The notes under the pieces: generated by a model
Told to the model about the DNA's origin: nothing
The model's database searches: none
The model's input: only the letters and a program-made list of their open reading frames with translations
Made by a program: the position numbers and the translations under genes
In this document: in pieces, positions 43,050 to 52,182 of the stretch
Layout of the letters: every line of letters starts with the position of its first letter
Position numbering within the stretch: position 1 is the stretch's first letter
From: Nitrospira sp. SG-bin2
Lineage (GTDB): Bacteria > Nitrospirota > Nitrospiria > Nitrospirales > Nitrospiraceae
NCBI GenBank assembly: GCA_002083405.1
Contig: LVWT01000016.1
Coordinates: forward strand, 30,861 to 94,860
Reading direction: 5' to 3'
DNA length: 64,000 nucleotides

Positions 43050-44345
43050 CTACCCCCGAATTACGGACAGCCCACAGCCGCGCACCGCCGCCTTGATATC
43101 ACCCACCAGCATGAGCGACCCGGTCACACAGACAAGATCCTGTGCTGATGCTCGTTGCTTCGCCGTCCTGAGCGCGTCGGCTGGCTGCGGCGCATCAAAC
43201 ACCGGATTCTGCCAGTCCCCCAGAGCCAGACGAAGATCTTGGACCGTGGCAGATCGGCTCAGGGCCGCTTGAGTGAGTACGACCTCGGAGATAAACGGCA
43301 ACAGCGGCGCAATAAATTCCCGATGATCTTTATCCCGCATCATACCCCACACCAGAATAATATGGGCTTCCGGATGGCGCAGAAGAAACCCCTCCAGGTA
43401 GCGACCTAATACGACGGCAGCCGCAGGATTATGGGCCCCATCCAGAAGCACACCCGGAGCTTCATCAATCAGCTCGAGCCGCCCCTCCCATGTAACTGAT
43501 TGCAGCCCTGTTCGTACCGCGAACTCATCGACCCGCGCTCCGACTTCGCCGGAAGCTTCGAGCAATGCAAGCGCGCAGGCGGCGTTATCGAGCTGATGCC
43601 GTCCGGAAAGAGCGCATCGAAGCCTTTCAAATACCCGTGTCCGCCCCCGATACGTGAAGCACGCAGGCTCATCTCCTTCGACGGTAAACTCCTCTCCCAA
43701 TCTCCACAACGGAGCCGCGCGCTCCGCCGCGATATGGCGCATCACGGTACCGGCCTCCGGCCCCATTCTTCCGATTACGACGGGTACAGCAGGTTTGATG
43801 ATGCCCGCCTTCTCAAAAGCGATCGCCGTTTCAGTTCGTCCTAAATACTCCTGATGTTCCAACGCGATCGTGGTAATTGCGCAGGCGATCGGCTTAACGA
43901 CATTGGTGGCATCGAATCGCCCTCCCAACCCGACCTCCAACACCGCAATATCGACCTGCGATTCCACAAAGTATCGCAACGCCATAGCGGTCGTCACCTC
44001 AAAAAATGTCGGAGTCAACCCCGGCGGTATCGCCGCACGCACCAACTCGACTAGATCAGCCAGGCGATCGTCCGGGATCATCGCCCCGTTCACTCTGATA
44101 CGTTCACGAAACTCAACCAGGTGCGGAGAGGTATAGAGCCCCACACGCATGCCGGAAGCCTGGAGGATGGCTGCAGCTATGGCGGCAGTCGACCCTTTTC
44201 CGTTGGTGCCCCCGATATGCAGGATACGCAGCGTACGTTCCGGACGGCCGAGCGCATGGAGCAACGCCGTCATCGGCTCCAGGCCAAGTTTGATCCCATG
44301 CTTCTGAAGGCCGTAGAGATACTCAATGGCGGCGGGATAGGTCAT
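43050..44345 (-). CDS. folC: Folylpolyglutamate synthase / dihydrofolate synthase
   Basis: 431 residues from the ATG at 44345, 25 bp after the accD stop. The Mur-ligase-type ATP loop is LHIGGTNGKGSTAA. Further family motifs are YTSPHLVEFRERIRVNG, FEVTTAMALRYF, EVGLGGRFDATNVV and LLDGAHNPAAA. It adds glutamates to folates and, in many bacteria, also makes dihydrofolate. It is co-transcribed with accD, the usual neighbour. Confidence 0.95.
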   Translation of the reverse strand: MTYPAAIEYLYGLQKHGIKLGLEPMTALLHALGRPERTLRILHIGGTNGKGSTAAIAAAILQASGMRVGLYTSPHLVEFRERIRVNGAMIPDDRLADLVELVRAAIPPGLTPTFFEVTTAMALRYFVESQVDIAVLEVGLGGRFDATNVVKPIACAITTIALEHQEYLGRTETAIAFEKAGIIKPAVPVVIGRMGPEAGTVMRHIAAERAAPLWRLGEEFTVEGDEPACFTYRGRTRVFERLRCALSGRHQLDNAACALALLEASGEVGARVDEFAVRTGLQSVTWEGRLELIDEAPGVLLDGAHNPAAAVVLGRYLEGFLLRHPEAHIILVWGMMRDKDHREFIAPLLPFISEVVLTQAALSRSATVQDLRLALGDWQNPVFDAPQPADALRTAKQRASAQDLVCVTGSLMLVGDIKAAVRGCGLSVIRG

Positions 44346-44370
44346 CCACAAACCGGAAGGATCGTGAAGA

Positions 44371-45207
44371 CTAAAAATGACCGACGAGGGTGCTGACCGT
44401 TTCTTTGAGCTGCTTACGTTCGACAATCATGTCGATCATGCCATGCTCCAGAAGAAACTCAGCCCGCTGGAACTGATCCGGCAACTGCTGCTTGATTGTC
44501 TGTTCAATGACGCGGGGGCCGGCAAATCCGATCAGCGCCTTCGGTTCCGCAATAATGACGTCACCCAACATAGCCACACTGGCCGTGACCCCACCAAACG
44601 TGGGATCAGCCAGGATCGAAATGAAGGGTAGCTTGGCCTCACCCAGTTTGGCGACCGACGTCGAGGTCTTGGCCATCTGCATCAGGGAGAGGATGCCTTC
44701 TTGCATGCGCGCACCGCCCGAGGCTGTCACCAAGATAACCGGTCGTTTCAGCTCCAGCGCCCGGTCGATGGCACGACACAGCTTTTCTCCGACGACCGAG
44801 CCCATGCTACCACCCATAAAGCTGAAATCGAAGATGCACAACACGACCCAGTTCCCATTGATCATGCCTTCGCCGATCACCAGTGCATCTTTGCGGCCGG
44901 TTTTTTCCTGTTGAGCCTTCACACGCTCTCGATAAGGCTTGGTGTCATGGAAGGTCAAGGGGTCTTGAGCCTCCAGATCGCTGTCCCATTCTTTGAAAGT
45001 ACCCAAATCGACGAGCAGCCCGACCCGTTCCATGACGGAAATGGGAAAATGATAGTCGCACTTCGGACAGACCTTGTTGTTACGATCAACTTCCTTGCGA
45101 TAGACGATTTCCCGACAGTGATTGCACTTGAGCCACATCCCCTCACTGCCTTTGGATCGCACAGGTACCGCCGGCTCAGAGGTCTTTTCCTTTTTGAACC
45201 AGGCCAT
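44371..45207 (-). CDS. accD: Acetyl-CoA carboxylase carboxyltransferase subunit beta
   Basis: 278 residues from the ATG at 45207. The N-terminal zinc ribbon is seen as CNHC and CPKC (about residues 28-50). The carboxyltransferase domain has DALVIGEGMINGNWVVLCIF, SGGARMQEGILSLMQMAKTS and LIGFAGPRVIEQTI. With AccA it moves the carboxyl group from biotin to acetyl-CoA in fatty acid synthesis. accA is not in the window. folC follows in the same operon. Confidence 0.97.
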   Translation of the reverse strand: MAWFKKEKTSEPAVPVRSKGSEGMWLKCNHCREIVYRKEVDRNNKVCPKCDYHFPISVMERVGLLVDLGTFKEWDSDLEAQDPLTFHDTKPYRERVKAQQEKTGRKDALVIGEGMINGNWVVLCIFDFSFMGGSMGSVVGEKLCRAIDRALELKRPVILVTASGGARMQEGILSLMQMAKTSTSVAKLGEAKLPFISILADPTFGGVTASVAMLGDVIIAEPKALIGFAGPRVIEQTIKQQLPDQFQRAEFLLEHGMIDMIVERKQLKETVSTLVGHF

Positions 45208-45329
45208 AATCGTATCCCTCGTTCGGTTTGTAGTACGGCCGCAGGAAGGCCCGTCAATACCTGCGCAGAATAGCACAGCATTCCCCGGGACGCACGTGCA
45301 AAACCTCTAGCCTAAACGCAACCTGCTGC

Positions 45330-46037
45330 TCACTCTCCTGTGGATGCGAACACCAGCTTCACCAACATCCATACGCCCACCCCTACGCTGGCAGCGCCGG
45401 CAAATCCTTGGAGTCCGAGAAACAAGGGGCGGCTAAACGAAAGGGAACAGACCAGGGGGAGACTGATCGTGAGACCAATCGCCATCATACCCGCAATCGA
45501 CCCCACGCCGAATACCGCGATGGACAGGAGCCCTGGACCCAGCTCCTGGGTCGTGGCAAGAATGATGAGCATCAACGCCGCCGATCCGGCCAGTCCGTGC
45601 GCCATACCGATACAGAGAGGACGAACCGAGTCGGTCAACCAGTGCCGATGCCGATGATCGTCCTGTCGTTGATGACTGTGTAGATGGACATGGGCATCGC
45701 CATCGTGCTGATGGCGATGCATGTGCCAGCGCTCACGGCACAGCTTCACAGCTAGGCTCCCTCCCAGTACGATCAGCAGCACTCCAACTCCGGACTCGGC
45801 AATGAGTTCAAACTGCGGTGGGATGTGAATTCCTAAGGCTAATACGACTGATCCGACGATCAGCAATGTCAACGTATGGCCGACTCCCCACCATAATCCA
45901 ACGGCACTGGAGGCCCGAAGAGACGGTCGCTGGGCTAGAACCGTCGATACCGCGGCAAGATGATCGGCATCGAGTGCATGCCTGATCCCAAGCAAAAAAC
46001 CGAAGCCTAACACTGCCGAATATGATGGGTCGCTCAT
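45330..46037 (-). CDS. NicO/UreH-type nickel or cobalt permease
   Basis: 235 residues with about six transmembrane segments. The first carries GIRHALDADHLAAVST, the His-x4-Asp-His signature of nickel/cobalt transporters. A cytoplasmic loop in the middle is histidine-rich (HMHRHQHDGDAHVHLHSHQR), as expected for metal capture. It would import Ni(II) for hydrogenase or urease, or cobalt. Neither enzyme is encoded in this window. It stands 115 bp after moaA and 122 bp before accD on the same strand. Confidence 0.87.
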   Translation of the reverse strand: MSDPSYSAVLGFGFLLGIRHALDADHLAAVSTVLAQRPSLRASSAVGLWWGVGHTLTLLIVGSVVLALGIHIPPQFELIAESGVGVLLIVLGGSLAVKLCRERWHMHRHQHDGDAHVHLHSHQRQDDHRHRHWLTDSVRPLCIGMAHGLAGSAALMLIILATTQELGPGLLSIAVFGVGSIAGMMAIGLTISLPLVCSLSFSRPLFLGLQGFAGAASVGVGVWMLVKLVFASTGE

Positions 46038-46153
46038 ACTATTGCATGATAAAGTGAAAGTGAATATTGAAGTTGTGCGTTACGTGACACAATCCTGTGC
46101 TTGACTCAACATTCTCCTGAACCGAACCCGCTGACGTCATCTGAATCGTGCGG

Positions 46154-47233
46154 TTATCCTCCTCGTGCATGCATTTCAAGATGCGGATCTTCTCGCAGCC
46201 GATCAATGTCGATCAATCCACCGGCACGAAGCCCGGTCTTTTCTAATGCCTTCCGTTCTTCCGCGCCACGATCCCGGCGGGCAGTCCAGCCGGACCGAAT
46301 CATCTCCTTCATATACTCAGGACTTGCGCCCATGCGAAGTGGCTTGCGCAAGTCCGTCCCCGATGCAGCATAGAGGCACAAATACCATAACCCATCGGCC
46401 GTAACACGGCTGCGGTCGCATTGTGCGCAAAACGGCGTCGTCGTTGAGGGAATAATTCCAAAGCTCGTACCATCCGGCAAAAGAAACCGCTGTGCCGGTG
46501 CGGATCCTCGTTCCGGCATAGGAGTGATTGCGCTATACTGCCGACTCAGTTCCTCAAGAATCGTCTCACGGGAGAGCACTTTGTCCATGGCCCATTCGTT
46601 GGCCCCGCCCACATCCATATACTCAATGAAGCGGACCTCGGCCTGATAATGCCTGGCAAACTCAATCAACGCAACCAATTCATCGTCGTTGAATCCACGT
46701 ATCGCAACCGTATCCAGCTTGAGTTCGGCAAATCCGGCTTTTCCGACCGATTCAATCCCTTCGATCACCCTGGAAAACTCATCCCGTGCGGTCAACCGGC
46801 GGAACCGTTCCGGCCTGAGGGTATCGAGACTGACCGTCACCCGATGGAGTCCGGCATCGTAGAGTTCCTGCGCTTGATCAGCCAACAACACACCGTTCGT
46901 CGTCAGCGCAATCTCGCTAATCCGTTTATCATGCAGAAGCAGTCTGACCAACCGCGAGACATCCCGACGCAATAACGGCTCGCCGCCGGTCAGCCTGATC
47001 TTACTCACACCCAAATCGGCGAAATAGCCGGCGAGCGTCGCCATTTCCTCAAAGCTGAGAATGTCCTCACGCGGCAGCCACACGTAATCTGCCTCCGGCA
47101 TACAGTATCGGCAGCGCAAATTGCAGCGGTCCGTAACAGACAACCTCAAACTCCGCAATGGGCGGCCAAAGGTATCGGCGATCGGCGCCGAAAAATTATT
47201 AGGTGACACGGAATTCAACGGCTGGCCACGCAT
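46154..47233 (-). CDS. moaA: GTP 3',8-cyclase MoaA
   Basis: 359 residues. A radical SAM enzyme that starts molybdopterin synthesis by cyclising GTP. The N-terminal cluster motif is VTDRCNLRCRYCMPEADYVW. The C-terminal cluster cysteines are seen in PFCAQCDRSRVTADGLWYLC then LYA. The chain ends in Gly-Gly (MHARGG), which activates MoaA. It is the last gene of the moaC-moaD/E-moaA run, 41 bp after the fusion gene. Confidence 0.96.
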   Translation of the reverse strand: MRGQPLNSVSPNNFSAPIADTFGRPLRSLRLSVTDRCNLRCRYCMPEADYVWLPREDILSFEEMATLAGYFADLGVSKIRLTGGEPLLRRDVSRLVRLLLHDKRISEIALTTNGVLLADQAQELYDAGLHRVTVSLDTLRPERFRRLTARDEFSRVIEGIESVGKAGFAELKLDTVAIRGFNDDELVALIEFARHYQAEVRFIEYMDVGGANEWAMDKVLSRETILEELSRQYSAITPMPERGSAPAQRFLLPDGTSFGIIPSTTTPFCAQCDRSRVTADGLWYLCLYAASGTDLRKPLRMGASPEYMKEMIRSGWTARRDRGAEERKALEKTGLRAGGLIDIDRLREDPHLEMHARGG

Positions 47234-47274
47234 CTCAAAAACACCTCACCCCTTACCCTTCACCCCTCACATCC

Positions 47275-47979
47275 CTATGGGTGCTCCTCAACCCACACCT
47301 CCCCTTCAGGGGTGTGTTCAAGTTTCCAGATCGGCGTAATTTGTTTCAACTCATCGATCGCCCACCTGCACGCACGGAACGCATCGGCACGATGTTCAGC
47401 CCCGGCGACAATCAGCACAATGTTTTCGCCGATCGAGATTTCTCCATATCGATGTATGATCAGCAACTCGAGAATGTCGAATTCTTTGAGCGCCCGCTCA
47501 CGGATCTCTCGCAGCTTCTTCTGCGCCATCCCCTCGTAATGCTCAAAGGTGATACTGTCCACATCACGGCCCCTCGACCGGTCACGCGCCGCGCCCAGAA
47601 ACATCGAAATCCCACCGATCCGTTTCGAACGGCCCCGCACCCGGGCAACTTCCGCATCAATAGAAAAATCTTCCCGCTGCACTCGCACCAGCATTTCATC
47701 GTTTTCAGGAGCCGGGAAAGATCCTCCGGCAAATGGCGGCAACAGCGCGATTTCATCTCCTTCATGAATGACCGTCTCTTCATGGGCAATATCCTGATTC
47801 ACCGACACAAGGACCTTCTTTTTATGAATCAACTCTCCGATCTGCGGATATTCGGCATCAAGAATATCAACCAAGTCTTTCACTCTCATCGAGTAAGCCA
47901 TTGATAAATTTATTGACGACTTATTTTCAGCCATCATTCTTGTCATGCCAAACAATTTGATCGTCATCATTATTTCCAC
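47275..47979 (-). CDS. MoaD-MoaE fusion (molybdopterin synthase)
   Basis: 234 residues. Residues 1-86 are MoaD, a ubiquitin-like fold ending in EIALLPPFAGG, whose terminal glycine normally carries the thiocarboxylate. Residues 87-234 are MoaE (EDFSIDAEVARVRGRSKRIG, GAARDRSRGRDV, FEHYEGMAQKKLREI, EHRADAFRACRWAIDELKQI). Because Gly-Gly is internal, the chain must be cut after it to make active synthase, as described for MoaX of Mycobacterium tuberculosis. ATG codons at 47970 and 47967 are alternative starts. It lies between moaC and moaA. Confidence 0.92.
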   Translation of the reverse strand: MEIMMTIKLFGMTRMMAENKSSINLSMAYSMRVKDLVDILDAEYPQIGELIHKKKVLVSVNQDIAHEETVIHEGDEIALLPPFAGGSFPAPENDEMLVRVQREDFSIDAEVARVRGRSKRIGGISMFLGAARDRSRGRDVDSITFEHYEGMAQKKLREIRERALKEFDILELLIIHRYGEISIGENIVLIVAGAEHRADAFRACRWAIDELKQITPIWKLEHTPEGEVWVEEHP

Positions 47980-48000
47980 ACGTTCACCTGAGCCTCAACC

Positions 48001-48489
48001 TTACCTGCTGTACGTTCCCGACTTCCCGCCTGATTTTGAAAGAAGGCACACTTCACTAAACCTCATCCCACGGTCCACTGCTTTACACATGTCATAAATG
48101 GTTAAGGCCGCAACGGATGCCGCCGTCATCGCCTCCATTTCAACGCCGGTCGGCCCGGTCGTCTTAGCCGTTGCCAGAATAGTGATCGAACAGCACCCAT
48201 CCTGATCCGTCCGAGAATCTTCCGTGAAGGAAATGTCGACACTGGTGAGGAGGATCGGATGGCACATGGGGATCAGATCCGGCGTTTTCTTCGCACCCAT
48301 CACCCCGGCTACCTGCGCGACAGCCAAGACATCGCCCTTGGCAATCTTCCCTCGTTGAATCTTTTCAAGGGTTTCCGGCAAAAGGAAAACTCTGGCTTGC
48401 GCAGTCGCAGTCCGCTCGGTTGCATTCTTGGCCGAGATATCGACCATCCGGGCTCGTCCAGACTCGTTGAAATGGGTGAATTCTGCCAT
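48001..48489 (-). CDS. moaC: Cyclic pyranopterin monophosphate synthase MoaC
   Basis: 162 residues. Converts the MoaA product to cPMP in molybdenum cofactor synthesis. ARMVDISAKNATERTATAQA opens the chain, KKTPDLIPMCHPILLTSVDI is the substrate site with Met-Cys-His-Pro, and GVEMEAMTAASVAALTIYDM with CKAVDRGM follows. First gene of the moaC-moaD/E-moaA operon; a 215-bp gap separates it from the Ycf48-like gene. Confidence 0.97.
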   Translation of the reverse strand: MAEFTHFNESGRARMVDISAKNATERTATAQARVFLLPETLEKIQRGKIAKGDVLAVAQVAGVMGAKKTPDLIPMCHPILLTSVDISFTEDSRTDQDGCCSITILATAKTTGPTGVEMEAMTAASVAALTIYDMCKAVDRGMRFSEVCLLSKSGGKSGTYSR

Positions 48490-48704
48490 TTTGTGAAGCT
48501 GAATCAGTGCGTTGCAAGCATAATGTAGTTGGATTATAGGAGCCGACGAAAAGGAAGGTCAAGCAGCGAGGCGGAGCCCGGCGTCATGCAACTCATGCCT
48601 GTACGTATTTCCCATTCGCGCTGAGCCCTTCGCAGCTATACGGGAACAATGCCGGTCAATATGACCAGTGGTTATGGAAAACCGCGCCTCAATGGAATAG
48701 GAGA

Positions 48705-49700
48705 TCAACGGCCCGGTTGCAGATGAAGGATCGTCCCCTGCTCGCCTGCTACCCAGCCATGGTTGGGTTCTGGAAAAGTCAGGCCAAAGATCGACGCCTT
48801 TCCTATCAAGCCTTCCTCACGCCAGGAGAATCCCGCATCGCTGGTTCGATAGACCACGCCATGCCCGCCGACAATCCATCCCGATCGAGGACTTGTAAAT
48901 CGAATCTTTAATAAATCCGTGAGATTTGTACAGCCCTTTCCGCAAGGGAAGGTACGATCGATCCAGCGTCTTCCACCGTCGCTTGTCTGAAAGAGCGCCC
49001 CGGCATTCCCTACTGTCCACCCGGTTAACGAGTCAGTAAAAAACACGTCGAAGAGAGTCACCGCGCTCTGAGTTTCTTGGGGCACCCACGTGGCCCCGCC
49101 ATCATCCGTCGACAAGGCGGTTCCCAACGCGCCAACAACAGTCCCGCGCCGCTCATCCAGAAAATGTGCCGCGTAGAGCGCGGCATTCGTACCACTGGTT
49201 TGCTCGACCCACCGTTCCCCGCCATCAACCGTATGAAGAATGACCCCGGCCCCTCCAACCACCCAACCAACGGTCGGCGACACAAACGACACATGATACA
49301 ACGGTTGCTGTATCTCAAGCGGGATACGCTGCCAGGTCTCTCCTCCATCAGTGGTACGGCGCAGCATTCCCCCTGCCCCGGCTACCCATCCTCTCTGTCG
49401 ATCAGGAAAGAACAGAGAGAGTAACAGCGCTGTCGTCCCGCTGGAGGTCTTTCGCCAAGTCTTGCCCCCATCCCGGGTCGTGAGAATCACCCCGCCGGAT
49501 CCTGCAGCCCAACCATTCTGAAGGCCATGGAACTGGATACTCATCAATGTCGATTCTGTGGTGCTTCTTTGGGCCTGCACAAGCAACCCTGGCGATTCGC
49601 TCCGGGCCGGGACACAGAGCGCAAGGACTGTGCAAAAGACAAGAAAAGAATAAGCCGTTACCCGGAGCCCGCCATACCGTGCCGTTCGCCGACCAGACAT
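48705..49700 (-). CDS. Ycf48/HCF136-like beta-propeller protein
   Basis: 331 residues with a signal peptide (about 14-35). The rest is a seven-bladed propeller of Ycf48/BNR repeats: each blade has a GW-x-x-G-x-x-G core and a TxDGGxTW turn (for example ILTTRDGGKTWRKTSSGTTA, RRTTDGGETWQRI, LHTVDGGERWVEQTSG, FQTSDGGRRWIDRT). Ycf48 helps assemble photosystem II, but there is no sign of phototrophy here. Non-phototroph members are exported proteins of unknown role. Its ATG overlaps the stop of the IPT/TIG gene (TAATG), so the two are made together. Confidence 0.85.
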   Translation of the reverse strand: MSGRRTARYGGLRVTAYSFLVFCTVLALCVPARSESPGLLVQAQRSTTESTLMSIQFHGLQNGWAAGSGGVILTTRDGGKTWRKTSSGTTALLLSLFFPDRQRGWVAGAGGMLRRTTDGGETWQRIPLEIQQPLYHVSFVSPTVGWVVGGAGVILHTVDGGERWVEQTSGTNAALYAAHFLDERRGTVVGALGTALSTDDGGATWVPQETQSAVTLFDVFFTDSLTGWTVGNAGALFQTSDGGRRWIDRTFPCGKGCTNLTDLLKIRFTSPRSGWIVGGHGVVYRTSDAGFSWREEGLIGKASIFGLTFPEPNHGWVAGEQGTILHLQPGR

Positions 49701-51406
49701 TATTGGGTCGTATCCGCGTCAGGCCGGTTGTTGTTCCAATACCCGGTATCGGGCAGCCCTTTGGTTTCGATTGTAAATGGTCCGGCCTCAAGCGTGAGCC
49801 ATTTTTTGGGCGTGCAGCAGGTCCCGTCGGGAAGCACATCCCAGGATCCCCGCCGAACGACCAGCGGACCGGTTGCCAAGTCATCGAAAAACTCTCCCTT
49901 TTTGCCGATGCCATAGAGATTCCGATGCGGCACCTTCACCACGATCTCCGAATCAGTCCAGGACTGCACCAGTGCGGCGGCACCGTTGAACAGTACTTCT
50001 GTGCGTGAGACATTGCTGATAACAGTGGAACTCGTCTCCGGTTCATTGATCTCCACATCAAGACGCCGTTTATAAGCTTTCTGACTCAACGCAAGCTGTG
50101 CATGTTCGGCCGTCTTGAGAAACGCTCCAAATCCCCTCCCTTTGATCGTGACGGAGGCATCCAAACCGGCTGATTTGGGATCGTAGGACTCGATCACCGG
50201 CGTGACCACCGTAAACGCTCCGGCCTCAATCGCCAAGACACCCCGCTCGACGCAGCAGGACCCATCGCTATGCGGGCGGTTCGCGCTTCGATAGATCGTT
50301 ACGTCGCCGCTCTTTGCGCTGAAAGGCACCCACACATCAATGCGATCGTCGTTCCAGCGATAAATCACGGCCTGAACGCCGCCGATCTCCACACGATTTT
50401 CACCGGTATTGAAATCCATAAAGCTGTAGGGCGTCGCGCCGCTCTCGGAATAGAACCCGAAATGCTCTCCGTTGATACGAAGCAGCGTGCCGATAGGCGC
50501 ACTCGTTGGACTGATGGCCGTGACTCTTGGAACATGGACAGTAAAGTGCGCCAGAGTTCGCCTGCGCCCCTCCTTCACAAGACTTATGGGGCCAGAGGTC
50601 GCGCCCAGCGGCACATGCGCAACGATCACATCATCCTTCCATTGAGCGATCGTTGCCGGATGCTCTCCAATCAGAACAGAATCCTGTGGTCCTTTGCCGG
50701 CGCCGAACCCCTCTCCAAACAACACCACTTTTGTGCCGACCGGCCCGCTAACCGGATCAACCCGCACGGAGGGGATTAAAGAGAATGACACAGCATTGCT
50801 GCGCGCGTATTCCACCGGCGCGCAGCAGGATCCATCCGGCAGCGGGTCAGAGGAAGCCAGCCGGACCACAATCTCTCCACCCGATACGTTCGCGGGAACC
50901 TCCAGTTCAATCCGATCATCCCTCCACCGTCTGGGACGCACGACTACACCGCCGACCGTGACATCGTTCACGCCGAACATGGTGTTTGGATCACGGGCTC
51001 CCGGCGTCACACCGAAATTGCGCCCCGTGATCTGGACCAACGCGCCGCGTTCGGCTTCCGCCGGCGTGACGGCGTCAATCTGCGGCATGACTACGGCGAC
51101 GGTCCCCGCCTCTATCTTCTTTTTCCCAATACGCACCTCAACCGGACCACTGGCAGCTTTGAAAGGCACCTTGATCTCGATCAAGTCCGGCTCCCATCGC
51201 TGAACCAAGGCAGGAACACCACTCACCGTGACTTTGTTGATTTGGACCGACTGGAACGTCCCAAATCCTTTTCCGCTGATCGACAGAGTCGCGCCCGGTG
51301 GAACTGACCGGGACGATAGTTCGATCGAAGACGTTCCCGCCCACGCTGCAGGCACAAATCCACCCAAAAGGATGGCGCACGAAACCACTGCTCCCACTGT
51401 CGTCAT
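49700..51406 (-). CDS. Secreted IPT/TIG-repeat protein with DGxCC motifs
   Basis: 568 residues from the ATG at 51406, giving a signal peptide MTTVGAVVSCAILLGGFVPA then AWA-G. About five IPT/TIG domains follow, each opening with a phrase such as SVPPGATLSISGKGFGTFQS, PAEAERGALVQITGRNFGVT, GPVGTKVVLFGEGFGAGKGP and SAPIGTLLRINGEHFGFYS. Three of them contain the motif P-D/S-G-S/T-C-C (LPDGSCCAP, HSDGSCCVER, LPDGTCCTPK), which is not a known TIG feature. TIG domains serve in adhesion or carbohydrate binding at the cell surface. The stop overlaps the Ycf48-like start. Confidence 0.82.
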   Translation of the reverse strand: MTTVGAVVSCAILLGGFVPAAWAGTSSIELSSRSVPPGATLSISGKGFGTFQSVQINKVTVSGVPALVQRWEPDLIEIKVPFKAASGPVEVRIGKKKIEAGTVAVVMPQIDAVTPAEAERGALVQITGRNFGVTPGARDPNTMFGVNDVTVGGVVVRPRRWRDDRIELEVPANVSGGEIVVRLASSDPLPDGSCCAPVEYARSNAVSFSLIPSVRVDPVSGPVGTKVVLFGEGFGAGKGPQDSVLIGEHPATIAQWKDDVIVAHVPLGATSGPISLVKEGRRRTLAHFTVHVPRVTAISPTSAPIGTLLRINGEHFGFYSESGATPYSFMDFNTGENRVEIGGVQAVIYRWNDDRIDVWVPFSAKSGDVTIYRSANRPHSDGSCCVERGVLAIEAGAFTVVTPVIESYDPKSAGLDASVTIKGRGFGAFLKTAEHAQLALSQKAYKRRLDVEINEPETSSTVISNVSRTEVLFNGAAALVQSWTDSEIVVKVPHRNLYGIGKKGEFFDDLATGPLVVRRGSWDVLPDGTCCTPKKWLTLEAGPFTIETKGLPDTGYWNNNRPDADTTQ

Positions 51407-51642
51407 AACGCCCTTTCCACCGATATAAGTCGAGGATGACTCAACACATGGCGCCCCATGAAGAAGGTATCTATTCGAACAGACTGATCGGACTATAACA
51501 ATCGATTTTTTCAAGAGTCAAGGCAGGAAGCCGGACGCATAGTCCCTTGCGATCAAGTCTGGAGGCTCATACGCCGATAAAGCCATACAGAACGCGCACG
51601 GCTGTGTAGTGACAACCTGACAAGGGAGCCGGTCCAAACATT

Positions 51643-52164
51643 ATGGCGCTGACAGAAATTCACCGACCCGGCACGACTCGCATACTGGTCGTCGATGACG
51701 ATCCTATCATCCGCGAATTCTGCACAAAAATCTTGAACCAGGCAGGCTATCGGACGCTGGCGGCATCGGGGAGTTCAGATGCGATGTGGCTGATGACCTC
51801 GTCATCGGATCCGTTTAATTTATTAGTGGTCGATGTGTTTCTACCGATCTCGCCGAAGTTACAGCTGAGCCCGATCCAGAATGTCTATCCGCCGGTGAAC
51901 GGCGACAAGATGGTCTGCCGCATGCTGGCGACTGTGCCGGAGTTGCATGTTCTCTATATCTCCAGCTCTTCATACGAAGACCTGCTCGAACAGGGTATCA
52001 ACCTGGGAACTGCGCCGTTTTTGCACAAGCCCTTGGATGCAGAGATATTGTTGCGCTCGGTGAAAGCGACCTTGGAGGCGCCTCCCCTCCGCCTCAATAT
52101 ACCCCACCATGCCACGTCGAGTCCCGATGATCATGCCGGACGCAGTTCTGAACTCGCAGCATAA
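51643..52164 (+). CDS. Single-domain response regulator
   Basis: 173 residues. The receiver has the acidic pair (ILVVDDDPII), phosphoaspartate in LLVVDVFLPI, Ser/Thr switch in YISSSSYE and lysine in FLHKPLD. An insertion follows the phosphosite (SPKLQLSPIQNVYPPVNGDK). No output domain, only a short Ser/His tail. It may pass phosphate to or block another protein. It is divergent from the IPT/TIG operon and converges on ridA. Target unknown. Confidence 0.85.
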   Translation: MALTEIHRPGTTRILVVDDDPIIREFCTKILNQAGYRTLAASGSSDAMWLMTSSSDPFNLLVVDVFLPISPKLQLSPIQNVYPPVNGDKMVCRMLATVPELHVLYISSSSYEDLLEQGINLGTAPFLHKPLDAEILLRSVKATLEAPPLRLNIPHHATSSPDDHAGRSSELAA

Positions 52165-52182
52165 TCGCCCCCTGACCACCAG

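Noticed and set aside
48705..49700. Evidence for photosynthesis from a Ycf48-like protein
   Set aside because: No photosystem genes; Ycf48-type propellers are widespread in non-phototrophs.
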